Assembly (NCBI RefSeq): GCF_010731795.1
Contig: NZ_AP022591.1
Location: 2,418,001 to 2,482,000, forward strand
From: Mycolicibacterium celeriflavum
GTDB taxonomy: Bacteria > Actinomycetota > Actinomycetes > Mycobacteriales > Mycobacteriaceae
DNA length: 64,000 bases
Direction of reading: 5' to 3'
Under the pieces are notes generated by a model. The model was not told where the DNA came from and searched no databases. It saw nothing but the letters and a program-made list of their open reading frames with translations. Positions 16,634-26,625 of the stretch are shown here, piece by piece. A program made the translations under genes and the position numbers. Numbering within the stretch: position 1 is the stretch's first letter; every line of letters starts with the position of its first letter.

Positions 16634-19600
16634 ATGGCGCTTCACATCCATCGGGCTGAACGCACCGACCTGCTCGCCGACGGACTCGGCGCCCTGCTCT
16701 CCGACCCGCTGTCCGACCCGTTCGCCGAGGACCTGGTCATCGTGCCGGCCAAGGGCGTCGAACGCTGGCTGAGCCAGCGACTGAGCCATCTCCTCGGCGC
16801 TGCCTCCGGCGGCGACGGTGTCTGCGCCGGCGTCGCGTTTCGCAATCCGCGCTCGCTGATCGCCGACATCACCGGGACCGACGGCTCAGGCCGAATTGTC
16901 GGCACCGCCGACAGCGACCCGTGGTCTCCCGACGCGATGGTGTGGCCGCTGATGGAGGTCATCGACGCCACCTGCAGCGAGGATTGGTGCAAGCCGCTGG
17001 CCATGCACCTCGGCCACTTCGAAGCCGGCGACGAGAAGGAACTGCGGCAGGGCCGGCGCTACGCCGTGGCCCGCCGGCTCGGCGGGTTGTTCGCCTCCTA
17101 CGCCCGGCAGCGCCCGCAGCTGCTGGTCGACTGGGAGAACGGCAGCGCCGGTGACATCGCATCCGATCTGTCCTGGCAGCCCCCGCTCTGGCGGGCGCTC
17201 ATCGAGCGCATCGACGCCGACACACCGCACATCCGGCACGCCAAAACCGTTGCCCGGCTTCAGGAGTCGCCTACCGATCTGCCGCCGCGGCTCTCGCTGT
17301 TCGGATACACCCGGCTGCCGAGCACCGAAATAGAACTGCTCGACGCGCTTTCCACCCACCACGACCTGCACCTGTGGCTGCCGCATCCCAGCGACAACCT
17401 GTGGCAGCAACTCAAAGGAACCCACGGCCCGATCCCGCGTCGCGAGGACACCACCCACCGCTCAGTCGGCCATCCCCTGCTCGCCACCCTCGGCCGCGAC
17501 CTCCGCGAACTGCAGCGCGGCCTGCCCGCCGCGCGTCAGACCGACGAATACCTGGGCGGGCGAAACCGGCCGGACACCCTTCTCGGCTGGCTGCAGACCG
17601 ACATCGCAGCCAACACGATCCGGCGAGACGGCCGGGTGCACACCGCCACGGACCGCTCGGTGCAGGTGCACAGCTGTCACGGGCCCGCGCGCCAGATCGA
17701 CGTGCTGCGGGAAGTTCTGCTCGGACTACTCGCCGACGACGCGACGCTCGAACCGCGCGACATCTTGGTCATGTGCCCGGACATCGAGACCTATGCCCCG
17801 CTGATCGTGGCCGGGTTCGGGCTGGGCGACATGATCAAAGGCGTGCACCCGGCGCACCAGTTGCGGGTGCGCCTGGCCGACCGGTCGCTCGTCCAGACCA
17901 ATCCGCTGCTCGGTGTGGCCGCCCAACTGCTGTCGCTGGCCGGTGGACGGGCCACGTCGAGTGAGGTGCTCAACCTCGCGCAGTCCGCGCCGGTGCGGGC
18001 GCGGTTCGGCTTCACCGACGACAACCTGGAGGACATCACCCGCTGGGTGCGCCAGGCCAATATCCGCTGGGGCTTCGACACCGACCACCGCAAACCCTAC
18101 GGCGTCGACTTCGTCCAGAACACATGGCGTTTCGGCGTCGATCGGGTGCTGGCCGGGGTGGCCATGTCCGACGACTCGCACGCCTGGATCGACACCACCC
18201 TTCCCCTCGACGACGTCAGCAGCAACCGGGTCGACCTGGCCGGCCAACTCGCCGAGTACGTCGACCGCCTGCGCTGTGCGGTGCAATCCCTCACCGGGGC
18301 GAGACCACTCGAGCAGTGGCTGCGGTCGCTGACCGACAGCATCGGCCTGCTGACCCGCGTCAGCGACGACGACACCTGGCAGAGCGCTCAATTGGAACGC
18401 GAATTCGCCGATGTGCTCGCCACCGCGGGTGCCCGCGCGCACACGCTGATGCGGCTGTCGGACGTCCGCGCACTGCTCGACCGCCATCTCGCGGGCCGCC
18501 CGACCCGGGCCAACTTCCGCACCGGCACGCTGACGGTGTGCACGATGGTGCCGATGCGGTCGGTTCCGCACCGCGTCGTGTGCCTGGTCGGTCTCGACGA
18601 CGGGGTGTTCCCCCGGCTGGGTGTGGTCGACGGCGACGACGCACTCGCCCGTGCACCCATGACCGGCGAACGCGACATCCGTTCCGAGGACCGGCAATTG
18701 CTGCTCGACGCCATCGGCGCGGCGACCGAGACACTGGTGATCACCTACACCGGCGCCAACGAGTATTCCGGTCAGGAGCGGCCCCCCGCCGTGCCGCTCG
18801 CCGAACTCCTCGACACCCTCGACCGCACGACAGACCGGAAGGTCCGCGACGCGATCGTGGTCAAGCATCCGCTGCAGCCGTTCGACACCCGCAACGTCGT
18901 TCCCGGCGAACTGGTCCCGGGTGTGCCGTTCACGTTCGACTCCACGGTCAAACGCGCCGCCGCCACCCGCGCCGGGGAGCGTGCGGAACGGCCGAAGTTC
19001 ATCTCCGGGCCGCTGCCCGCTCCCCCGGCCGACGACGTCGTGCTCGCCGACCTGGTCGCGTTCTTCAGGGATCCAGTGAAGGGGTTCTTCCGCGCCATGG
19101 AGTACACGTTGCCGTGGGAGGTCGACGGTGTCGAGGACGCGATGCCCGTCGACATCGATGCACTCGAAGAGTGGACGGTCGGCGATCGCATGCTGCGAGA
19201 CATGCTGCGCGGCATGGACGCCGAACATGCCCGCCACGCCGAATGGCGGCGCGGCACACTTCCCCCCGGAAACCTTGGCTGGCGCAAGGCTATCGACATC
19301 TGCGAACAGGCCACGCTCATCGCCGACGCCGCACGGCCGTACCGCGGCACCGAGCCGAGCGCGGTCGACATCGACGTCGAGATCGGCGGGGGCCGCCGGG
19401 TCACCGGCACGGTCACCCCGGTCTACGGCGATCGGCTGGTCTCGGTCACGTACTCCAAGCTCGACGGCCGTCATCTACTGCAGCCATGGATCCTGTTGCT
19501 GGCGTTGCTCGCTCACGACCCGGGCCGCGAGTGGAAGGCGATCAGCATCGGCCGCGCCAAACGCGGTACTGCCCCGCGGACCGAGACGATGGGCCGACCG

Positions 19601-19903
19601 ACGGAGCACCCGCGTGAGTTGCTCGCCGATCTGGTGGCGATGTACGACCAGGGCCGCCGCGAGCCACTGCCGCTGCCGGTGAAGACGTCGTTCGCGTGGG
19701 CCGAAGCGGTGCACGGGCACGGCGACCCCGAGCAGCGGGCCGGGTACAAGTGGCGTTCTGGCATGTACCCCGGCGAGGAGGATGAGCCGGCCTATCAACT
19801 GGCGTTCGGCAAGGCCACCTGGTTGAAGCACCTCGTCGAACTCGGCCTCGACACCTATTCCGGTCGGCTGTGGCTACCGATGCTGCGGGCGCTGGAGGAT
19901 TGA
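16634..19903 (+). CDS. recC: Exodeoxyribonuclease V subunit RecC
   Basis: This 1,089-residue subunit belongs to the RecBCD helicase-nuclease; it holds the enzyme together, splits the strands and reads Chi-like sequences. The N-terminus MALHIHRAERTDLLADGLGA and the motif VIVPAKGVERWLSQRLSHLLG match RecC; the pseudo-helicase body includes LSLFGYTRLPSTEIELLDAL, LVMCPDIETYAPLI and VCLVGLDDGVFPR, and a nuclease-like domain without active-site residues follows. ATG at 16634 begins the conserved sequence. Its TGA overlaps the ATG of recB by one base (TGATG). In mycobacteria RecBCD serves single-strand annealing rather than RecA-dependent recombination, according to published work on M. smegmatis. 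Confidence 0.95.
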   Translation: MALHIHRAERTDLLADGLGALLSDPLSDPFAEDLVIVPAKGVERWLSQRLSHLLGAASGGDGVCAGVAFRNPRSLIADITGTDGSGRIVGTADSDPWSPDAMVWPLMEVIDATCSEDWCKPLAMHLGHFEAGDEKELRQGRRYAVARRLGGLFASYARQRPQLLVDWENGSAGDIASDLSWQPPLWRALIERIDADTPHIRHAKTVARLQESPTDLPPRLSLFGYTRLPSTEIELLDALSTHHDLHLWLPHPSDNLWQQLKGTHGPIPRREDTTHRSVGHPLLATLGRDLRELQRGLPAARQTDEYLGGRNRPDTLLGWLQTDIAANTIRRDGRVHTATDRSVQVHSCHGPARQIDVLREVLLGLLADDATLEPRDILVMCPDIETYAPLIVAGFGLGDMIKGVHPAHQLRVRLADRSLVQTNPLLGVAAQLLSLAGGRATSSEVLNLAQSAPVRARFGFTDDNLEDITRWVRQANIRWGFDTDHRKPYGVDFVQNTWRFGVDRVLAGVAMSDDSHAWIDTTLPLDDVSSNRVDLAGQLAEYVDRLRCAVQSLTGARPLEQWLRSLTDSIGLLTRVSDDDTWQSAQLEREFADVLATAGARAHTLMRLSDVRALLDRHLAGRPTRANFRTGTLTVCTMVPMRSVPHRVVCLVGLDDGVFPRLGVVDGDDALARAPMTGERDIRSEDRQLLLDAIGAATETLVITYTGANEYSGQERPPAVPLAELLDTLDRTTDRKVRDAIVVKHPLQPFDTRNVVPGELVPGVPFTFDSTVKRAAATRAGERAERPKFISGPLPAPPADDVVLADLVAFFRDPVKGFFRAMEYTLPWEVDGVEDAMPVDIDALEEWTVGDRMLRDMLRGMDAEHARHAEWRRGTLPPGNLGWRKAIDICEQATLIADAARPYRGTEPSAVDIDVEIGGGRRVTGTVTPVYGDRLVSVTYSKLDGRHLLQPWILLLALLAHDPGREWKAISIGRAKRGTAPRTETMGRPTEHPRELLADLVAMYDQGRREPLPLPVKTSFAWAEAVHGHGDPEQRAGYKWRSGMYPGEEDEPAYQLAFGKATWLKHLVELGLDTYSGRLWLPMLRALED

Positions 19904-22900
19904 TGGAACCGTTCGACCTGTTGGGGCCGTTGCCATCCGAACGTTCCACCACCGTGCTGGAGGCCAGCGCGGGCACCGGTAAGACGTTCGCGTTGGCCGG
20001 GCTGGTCACCCGCTATCTCGCCGAGGGGGTCGCGACCCTGGACCAGATGCTGCTGATCACGTTCAGCCGCGCGGCCACCCAGGAACTGCGCGACCGGGTG
20101 AGGCGTCAGATCGTCGATGCCGTAGCGACTTTCATCGATCCGTCGAGCGTCGATGAGAACGAGATCATCGGGTACCTGCTCGACGGCACCTCCGACCAAC
20201 TCGCCGAACGCGAACGCAACCTGCGCGACGCGTTGGCCGCCTTCGACGCCGCGACCATCGCCACCACACACCAGTTCTGCCAGCTGGTCCTCAAGTCGCT
20301 GGGCGTGGCGGGCGACACCGACTCCGGTGTCACGCTCGTCGAAAGCCTCGAAGAACTGGTCACCGAGATCGTCGACGACCTCTACCTGCACCACTTCGGC
20401 CGCGAGAAGGACAATCCGCTACTGACCTACCCCGACGCGCTGAAACTCGCCAAGGCAGTCGTCGAGCAACCCGCAACCGAGCTGCGGCCGAAAGACCCAG
20501 AACCGGATTCGCGCGCGGAGGTGTGCGTCCGCTTCGCCAAAGATGTTCTCGCCGAACTGGAGATCCGCAAACGGCGCAAGGGCATTCTCGGCTACGACGA
20601 CCTGCTCAGCCGGCTCGCCGACGCGCTGGAGGTCGACGGCTCGGCCGCGCAACTGCGCATGCACCAACGCTGGCCGATCGTCATGGTCGACGAGTTCCAG
20701 GACACCGACCCCGTGCAGTGGCGGGTGATCGACCGCGCGTTCACCGGACGCTCGACACTGATCCTGATCGGCGACCCCAAGCAGGCCATCTACGCGTTCC
20801 GCGGCGGCGACATCGTCACGTACCTGAGCGCCGCGTCGAAGGCCGACGTGCAGAAGACGTTGGCCACCAACTGGCGCAGCGACGAAGCGCTGGTTAACCG
20901 GCTGCAGGCGGTGCTGCGCGGCGCGCAACTGGGCCACGAGAAGATCGTGGTGCACGACGTGGCCGCCAAGCACACGGGGTCGCGGCTGGTGGGCGCGCCG
21001 TGCGGCGATCCGTTCCGGCTGCGCGTGGTGCGTCGGGACACGTTCGGTCGCAGCGGCACTCGTGACATTCTCATCGACCAGCTGCGCACTCACATTCCCC
21101 GCGACCTGGCGATTGACATCGGCGCCCTGCTGACCTCGGACGCCACGTTCGACGGCCGTCCACTCGGGGCCGCCGACATCGCGGTCATCGTGGAGAACCA
21201 CCGCGATGCCCGGGTCTGCTATCGGGCGCTGTGCGACGCGGGCATCCCCGCGGTCTACACCGGCGACTCCGACATCTTCACCTCCGACGCCGCAGCGGAC
21301 TGGTTGGCGCTGCTCGAGGCCTTCGACCAACCGCACCGGCCCGGCATCGTGCGCGCGGCAGGCGCGACGATGTTCTTCGGCGAGACCGCCGAGTCGTTGG
21401 TCGCCGGCGGCGACAAGTTGACCGACCGCATCGCAGAGACGTTGCGCGAGTGGGCCGGTCACGCCCGTGAGCGTGGTGTCGCGGCGATCTTCGAGGCCGC
21501 GCAGCTCGCCGGCATGGCCGACCGGGTGTTGTCGTGGCGCAACGGTGAGCGCCAGATGACCGACCTCGCCCACATGACCCAGCTGCTGCAGGAAGCCGCG
21601 CACCGCGAGCACTTCACGCTGCCCGCGCTGCGGGACTGGCTACGGGCCCAGCGCGACGAGCGCAGCGGCGCGGCCGAACGCTTCCGCCGCCTCGACAACG
21701 ACGCCGCGGCCGTGCAGGTGATGACGGTGTTCGTCGCCAAGGGCCTGCAGTTCCCGGTCGTCTATCTACCGTTCGCGTTCAACCGCCACGTCTGGGAGCC
21801 CGAACTCGTGCTGTACCACGAGGGTGACACGAGGTGCCTGCACATCGGTGGTGACGACAGCCCCGACTTCCACGCGGTGTCGAAGGCGGGACGGGAAGAG
21901 GACGCCAGCGACGACAGCCGCCTGATGTATGTCGCGATGACCAGGGCGCAGTCGCAGCTGGTCGCCTGGTGGGCGCCGTCGCGCGACGAACCGAACGGCG
22001 GCCTGTCGCGGCTGCTTCGCGGCCGGCGACCCGGTGAGAGCGGGGTGCCGGATGTCGTTCCTCCGGCGAAGGTTTCCGACGACGACGCGATGGCGCGGTT
22101 CAAGGAGTGGGAAGCCGTCGGCGGGCCGGTGATCGAGGAATCGGTGCTGCGTCCGAAGGTTGCGCGTCCGCAGCAGCCCGGCACCGGCGACTTCGAGGCC
22201 CGGCACTTTCACCGCACCATCGACACGGCGTGGCGCCGGACCTCCTACAGCGGGTTGATCCGCGCGGCCGAGGCGACGCCGGTCAGCAGCGAGCCCGAAG
22301 TGGTCGAGCTCGACGACGAGGTCGCCGAGATTCCGGTGGCGACGACCGCAGCGGCCGGTGCCGACGTGCCGTCACCGATGGCCGACCTGCCGACCGGTGC
22401 GAAGTTCGGCACGTTGGTGCACGCGGTGCTCGAGACGGCCGATCCGTTCGCCACCGACCTCGCCGGGGAATTGGAAGCGCAGATCCGCGAGCACTCGGTG
22501 TGGTGGCCGGTCGACGTCGAGGCCGGCGTCTTGGCGGCGGCGATGGTGCCGATGCACGACACCCCGCTCGGGCCGCTCGCCGACGGCAGGACGCTGCGGC
22601 AGATCGGACTGTCGGACCGGATGCGGGAGGTGGACTTCGAATTCCCGTTGGCCGGCGGCGATCTGCGCGTGTCGGCACCCGACGTCCGGCTGGCGCACGT
22701 CGGCGAACTGCTGCGGCAGCATCTGCCGTCGGACGACCCGCTGAGCTCGTATGCGGACCGGCTGACCGGAGCGGGGCTCGGCGCGCAGTCGCTGAAGGGT
22801 TACCTGTCGGGATCGGTGGATGCGGTGCTGCGCATTTCCGACGGGGCTGGCGGGCGCTACCTCGTCGTCGACTACAAGACCAACTGGCTCGGCGACCCCA

Positions 22901-23205
22901 ACCGGCCGTTGACGGCGGCGGATTACTCCCGGCCGCGGCTGGCCGAGGCGATGCTGCATTCGGATTACCCGCTGCAGGCCCTGCTGTACAGCGTTGTGCT
23001 GCATCGCTTCCTGCGCTGGCGGTTGCCCGGATACGCACCCGAGCAGCATCTGGGTGGCGTGCTGTATCTGTTCCTGCGCGGGATGTGCGGACCGGACACC
23101 CCGGTGACCGACGGCCAGCCCGCAGGGGTGTTCGGCTGGCACCCTCCGGCAGCGCTGATCACCGCGCTGTCGGATCTGCTCGACGCCGGCAGGGTCGCGG
23201 CGTGA
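19903..23205 (+). CDS. recB: Exodeoxyribonuclease V subunit RecB
   Basis: This 1,100-residue protein is a superfamily 1 3'-5' helicase joined to the nuclease. Walker A is EASAGTGKT (residues 20-28), Walker B is VMVDEFQDTDPVQW (~262), motif III GDPKQAIYAFRGGD, motif V FVAKGLQFPVVYLP and motif VI LMYVAMTRAQSQLVAW. The C-terminal nuclease domain shows GTLVHAVLE and YLVVDYKTNWLG (~985-996) with the Asp/Lys catalytic pair. It starts within the last codon of recC and its stop overlaps recD, so the three subunits are translated in a coupled fashion. Confidence 0.96.
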   Translation: MEPFDLLGPLPSERSTTVLEASAGTGKTFALAGLVTRYLAEGVATLDQMLLITFSRAATQELRDRVRRQIVDAVATFIDPSSVDENEIIGYLLDGTSDQLAERERNLRDALAAFDAATIATTHQFCQLVLKSLGVAGDTDSGVTLVESLEELVTEIVDDLYLHHFGREKDNPLLTYPDALKLAKAVVEQPATELRPKDPEPDSRAEVCVRFAKDVLAELEIRKRRKGILGYDDLLSRLADALEVDGSAAQLRMHQRWPIVMVDEFQDTDPVQWRVIDRAFTGRSTLILIGDPKQAIYAFRGGDIVTYLSAASKADVQKTLATNWRSDEALVNRLQAVLRGAQLGHEKIVVHDVAAKHTGSRLVGAPCGDPFRLRVVRRDTFGRSGTRDILIDQLRTHIPRDLAIDIGALLTSDATFDGRPLGAADIAVIVENHRDARVCYRALCDAGIPAVYTGDSDIFTSDAAADWLALLEAFDQPHRPGIVRAAGATMFFGETAESLVAGGDKLTDRIAETLREWAGHARERGVAAIFEAAQLAGMADRVLSWRNGERQMTDLAHMTQLLQEAAHREHFTLPALRDWLRAQRDERSGAAERFRRLDNDAAAVQVMTVFVAKGLQFPVVYLPFAFNRHVWEPELVLYHEGDTRCLHIGGDDSPDFHAVSKAGREEDASDDSRLMYVAMTRAQSQLVAWWAPSRDEPNGGLSRLLRGRRPGESGVPDVVPPAKVSDDDAMARFKEWEAVGGPVIEESVLRPKVARPQQPGTGDFEARHFHRTIDTAWRRTSYSGLIRAAEATPVSSEPEVVELDDEVAEIPVATTAAAGADVPSPMADLPTGAKFGTLVHAVLETADPFATDLAGELEAQIREHSVWWPVDVEAGVLAAAMVPMHDTPLGPLADGRTLRQIGLSDRMREVDFEFPLAGGDLRVSAPDVRLAHVGELLRQHLPSDDPLSSYADRLTGAGLGAQSLKGYLSGSVDAVLRISDGAGGRYLVVDYKTNWLGDPNRPLTAADYSRPRLAEAMLHSDYPLQALLYSVVLHRFLRWRLPGYAPEQHLGGVLYLFLRGMCGPDTPVTDGQPAGVFGWHPPAALITALSDLLDAGRVAA

Positions 23206-24893
23206 CCGCCGTGGAGTGGCGGCGGGCTATCAGCGCCACCGGTCTGCTGCGCACCTTCACCGACGCCGAAGTCCTCGATGCATCGGATGTGCATGTCGCA
23301 CAACGGCTCTGCGAGCTCGCCAAGGCGCCTGACGATCGGGTGGCGCTCGCGGTCGCGCTGCTGGTACGCGCCCTTCGCAACGGGTCGGTGTGCCTGGACC
23401 TGCGAACCGTCGAACAGCAGGTCGGCCTCGACGGGCTGCCGTGGCCCGCTGCCGACGACTGGCTCGGCGCCATCGCCGCGCACCCGCTGACCGGCCGGCC
23501 GCCGGCGCTACACATCGACGGGGATGTGCTGTATCTCGACCGGTACTGGCTCGAAGAGCAGCAGGTGTGCGACGACATCGGTGCGATGCTCGTCGCCAGG
23601 CCGGCCCAACCCGCGCCGCATCTCGACCGGCTCTTTCCGGCGGGCTTCGAAGAGCAGCGCGCCGCAGCGAAACTGGCGCTGTCGCAAGGTCTGACGGTGC
23701 TCACCGGCGGTCCGGGCACGGGCAAGACCACCACGGTCGCGCGGCTGCTGGCGCTGCTCGCAAGCGGAACACGGCTGCGGATCGCGTTGGCGGCGCCGAC
23801 CGGAAAAGCTGCGGCGCGGCTACAGGAGGCGGTGCAGCTGGAGGTGGACAAGCTGCCGGCGGCCGACCGTGAAGCGCTGGCCGGCTTGCACGCGACGACC
23901 ATGCACCGGCTGCTCGGCAGCCGCCCGGACACGTCGGCGCGGTTCCGGCACCACCGCGGTAATCGGTTGCCGCACGACGTGATCGTCGTCGACGAGACAT
24001 CGATGGTGTCGCTGACGATGATGGCGCGGCTGCTGGAAGCCGTGCGCCCCGACGCCCGGCTCATCCTGGTCGGCGACCCGGACCAGTTGGCGTCGGTGGA
24101 GGCGGGTGCGGTGCTTGCCGATCTGGTCGACGGGCTCGGCGACGGACGCATCGCCGAGTTGAAGACGTCGCACCGGTTCGGCGAGTCGATCGGTCGGCTG
24201 GCCACCGCGATCCGCACGGGCGACGCCGACACCGTCGTCGAGGTGCTGCGCGCCGGCGGCGAACACATCGAGTGGGTCGATACCCAGGAGCCGTCGGAGC
24301 GCCTTCGGAAGGTGTTGGTGCCGTTGGCGGTTGAGCTGCACCGGGCGGCGATCCTCGGTGACGACGAAGCGGCGCTGGCCATCCTGAACGAGCACCGGCT
24401 GTTGTGCGCGCATCGCCGCGGCCCGTTCGGGGTGCGGTACTGGAATCACCAGGTGGAGCGGTGGCTGGCAGAGATGACCGGCGAGCCGATCTGGTCGGCG
24501 TGGTACCCGGGGCGACCGGTGTTGGTGACCGCGAACGACTACGGGCTAAATCTGTACAACGGCGACACCGGCGTAACGGTGCTCCGCGACGGAGTGCTAC
24601 GGGCGGTCGTCGCGGGAACGGAGCGGCTCGAGTTCGCGACGAGCCGACTCGCCGACGTGGACACCATGCATGCGATGACGATTCACAAATCGCAGGGCAG
24701 CCAGGCCGGCGAAGTCACGGTCCTGCTGCCGCCGGAGGACTCGCGACTGCTCAGCCGCGAGTTGTTCTACACCGCCGTGACCCGGGCGAAGAAGAAGATC
24801 CGGGTGGTCGGCCCGGAGGCGTCGGTGCGGGCCGCCGTGCAACGACGGGCGGTTCGGGCGTCGGGCCTGGCGCGGCGCCTGCGCGACGCATAG
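23202..24893 (+). CDS. recD: Exodeoxyribonuclease V subunit RecD
   Basis: This 563-residue protein is the 5'-3' superfamily 1 helicase of RecBCD. It has an N-terminal RecC-interaction domain, then Walker A LTGGPGTGKTTTVARLLALL (about residue 167), ALAAPTGKAAARLQEA (motif Ia), VIVVDETSMVSL (Walker B, ~260), LVGDPDQLASVEAG (motif III), and HAMTIHKSQGSQAGEVTVLL with LFYTAVTRAKKKIRVVG (motifs V-VI). A GTG start at 23202 overlaps the recB stop by 4 bp. A much longer frame upstream overlaps recB and is rejected. Confidence 0.95.
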   Translation: MTAVEWRRAISATGLLRTFTDAEVLDASDVHVAQRLCELAKAPDDRVALAVALLVRALRNGSVCLDLRTVEQQVGLDGLPWPAADDWLGAIAAHPLTGRPPALHIDGDVLYLDRYWLEEQQVCDDIGAMLVARPAQPAPHLDRLFPAGFEEQRAAAKLALSQGLTVLTGGPGTGKTTTVARLLALLASGTRLRIALAAPTGKAAARLQEAVQLEVDKLPAADREALAGLHATTMHRLLGSRPDTSARFRHHRGNRLPHDVIVVDETSMVSLTMMARLLEAVRPDARLILVGDPDQLASVEAGAVLADLVDGLGDGRIAELKTSHRFGESIGRLATAIRTGDADTVVEVLRAGGEHIEWVDTQEPSERLRKVLVPLAVELHRAAILGDDEAALAILNEHRLLCAHRRGPFGVRYWNHQVERWLAEMTGEPIWSAWYPGRPVLVTANDYGLNLYNGDTGVTVLRDGVLRAVVAGTERLEFATSRLADVDTMHAMTIHKSQGSQAGEVTVLLPPEDSRLLSRELFYTAVTRAKKKIRVVGPEASVRAAVQRRAVRASGLARRLRDA

Positions 24894-25020
24894 CTCTTCT
24901 GCTGAGAGCTCACGCTGCATCCGGCCGCCCCGCCGATGTTTAGGGGCTACTCCGCACAGGGCACTCCTTCCCGGCGACTGTGGTGTAGCGCACACGCCAC
25001 CCGGGTGGACGGAGCCTGTG

Positions 25021-26625
25021 ATGACCGCGGAGAACCAGGTCACGCCGACCGACGTCGACAAGGCGCTACTCGGCAGCGCGACATACCGCAGTCTCGGCGA
25101 GCAGAAGCTGTCCCCCCGCGAGGAGCGGTTCGAGAAGGCCCGCCGCACGGTCGGGCTGTTCCTCGCCCCACTGCTGACCGTCGTCTTCCTCGTCCTGCCG
25201 ATCGACATCCCCCGCGAACAGCAGGTGCTGGCCGCCGTGCTGCTCGGCGTGATCGCGCTGTGGATCAGCGAGGCGGTGCCGATTCCGATCGGCGGCCTGC
25301 TCGGCGTCGCGGTCGCGGTCTTCCTCGGTGTCGCGCCGGTCGACGACGTGCTCGGTCCGTTCGGGTCGTCGACGATCTTCACGTTCATCGGCGCGTTCAT
25401 CCTCGCCCAGGCGATGCTCAAACACGGTGTGGCCCGGCGGTTCGCATTCCGCATCCTGGCGTTGCCGCGCGCCGGCCGCTCGACGACCGGGGTGATCATC
25501 GCGTTCGGCGCGATCACCTGCCTGCTGTCGGCGTTCGTCTCCAACACCGCGACGGTGGCGATGCTGCTGCCGACGGCCATCGGCATCCTGTCGGTCATCG
25601 CCAAACTGTTGCAACAGCGCGGCGACGTCGAAGCCGACTTCGACCCGCAGCGGTTGCGGGTCGGCGCCGCGCTGATGCTGATGCTCGCCTACGGCGCCAG
25701 CGTGGGCGGCCTGCTGACCCCGGTCGGCAGTCCACCGAACCTGATCGGCCGCGGCCTGATCGAAGAGGCCACCGGTGAGCGGATCAGCTTCGGGCAGTGG
25801 ATGGTGATGGCCATTCCCATCTGCCTGCTGATGTTCGCGCTGCTGGCGCTTGTCCTGTTGCGGCTGAACAAGCCCGAGATCAAGCGGATCGACGGGGTCG
25901 CCGAGTACGTGGCCAGCGAACGGGAGAAGCTGGGCAAGCTGTCGCGGGCGGAGAAGAACACCCTGATCGCATTCGCCGTTACGGTGACGTTGTGGATCCT
26001 GCCCGGCGTCTTCGCGTTGATCGCGGGCACCGAATCAGATGTGTACGAGTTCGTCAGCGACCGGTTGGACGAGGGCGTGGTCGCGGTGTTCGGCGCGTCG
26101 CTGCTGTTCCTGCTGCCCACCGACTGGCAGACCCGCGAGTTCACGCTGCGCTGGAAAGATGCTGCCGAAATCGACTGGGGCACAATCATTCTGTTCGGCA
26201 CCGGCATCATCTTCGGTTCGCTGATCTCGTCGACCGGACTGGCCGAGACCATCGGGACCTCGGTCGACGATGCGCTCGGCCTGTCGAGCAGCACCGCGAT
26301 CACGGTGTTCGCGGTGCTGTTGGCGATCGTCGTGTCGGAGACGACCAGCAACACCGCATCGGCGGCCGTCGTGGTGCCGATCATCATCCCGGTGGCGGTC
26401 GCCGCCGGGGTGAACCCGTTCGTGCCCGCGCTGGCAGCGACATTCGCGGCGTCGTTCGGGTTCATGCTGCCCGTCTCGACGCCGCAGAACGCGATCGTCT
26501 ACGGTTCGGGCGTCGTGCCGATCACCAAGATGATCCGATCCGGCGTCACGTTCGACATCGCCGGCGCGATCCTGATCATCATTTTCCTGCCGATGATGAT
26601 CAGCCTGCTGGGGCTGGGCACATGA
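25021..26625 (+). CDS. SLC13/DASS-family divalent anion transporter
   Basis: This 534-residue inner-membrane protein has about 12 hydrophobic segments after a ~45-residue cytoplasmic N-terminus. Both DASS signature repeats are visible: SNTATVAMLLPTAIGIL in the first half and TTSNTASAAVVVPIIIPVAV in the second (the Ser-Asn-Thr sodium/substrate sites), plus TPVGSPPNLIGRGLIEE and VSTPQNAIVYGSG. The family imports C4-dicarboxylates, citrate or sulfate with sodium. ATG at 25021 is preferred to GTG 25018 because GGAG lies six bases upstream. ATGA overlap with the next gene, a tartrate/isopropylmalate-type dehydrogenase, suggests tartrate or a related dicarboxylate as cargo. Confidence 0.86.
   Translation: MTAENQVTPTDVDKALLGSATYRSLGEQKLSPREERFEKARRTVGLFLAPLLTVVFLVLPIDIPREQQVLAAVLLGVIALWISEAVPIPIGGLLGVAVAVFLGVAPVDDVLGPFGSSTIFTFIGAFILAQAMLKHGVARRFAFRILALPRAGRSTTGVIIAFGAITCLLSAFVSNTATVAMLLPTAIGILSVIAKLLQQRGDVEADFDPQRLRVGAALMLMLAYGASVGGLLTPVGSPPNLIGRGLIEEATGERISFGQWMVMAIPICLLMFALLALVLLRLNKPEIKRIDGVAEYVASEREKLGKLSRAEKNTLIAFAVTVTLWILPGVFALIAGTESDVYEFVSDRLDEGVVAVFGASLLFLLPTDWQTREFTLRWKDAAEIDWGTIILFGTGIIFGSLISSTGLAETIGTSVDDALGLSSSTAITVFAVLLAIVVSETTSNTASAAVVVPIIIPVAVAAGVNPFVPALAATFAASFGFMLPVSTPQNAIVYGSGVVPITKMIRSGVTFDIAGAILIIIFLPMMISLLGLGT

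Noticed and set aside
17726..19474. Long minus-strand frames opposite recC
   Set aside because: Composition typical of antisense frames of GC-rich genes, no ribosome-binding site or motif, and recC is certain.
24892..24910. AGCTCT/AGAGCT hairpin at the recD stop as a terminator
   Set aside because: Only six base pairs overlapping the stop codon and no T-tract; too weak to call.
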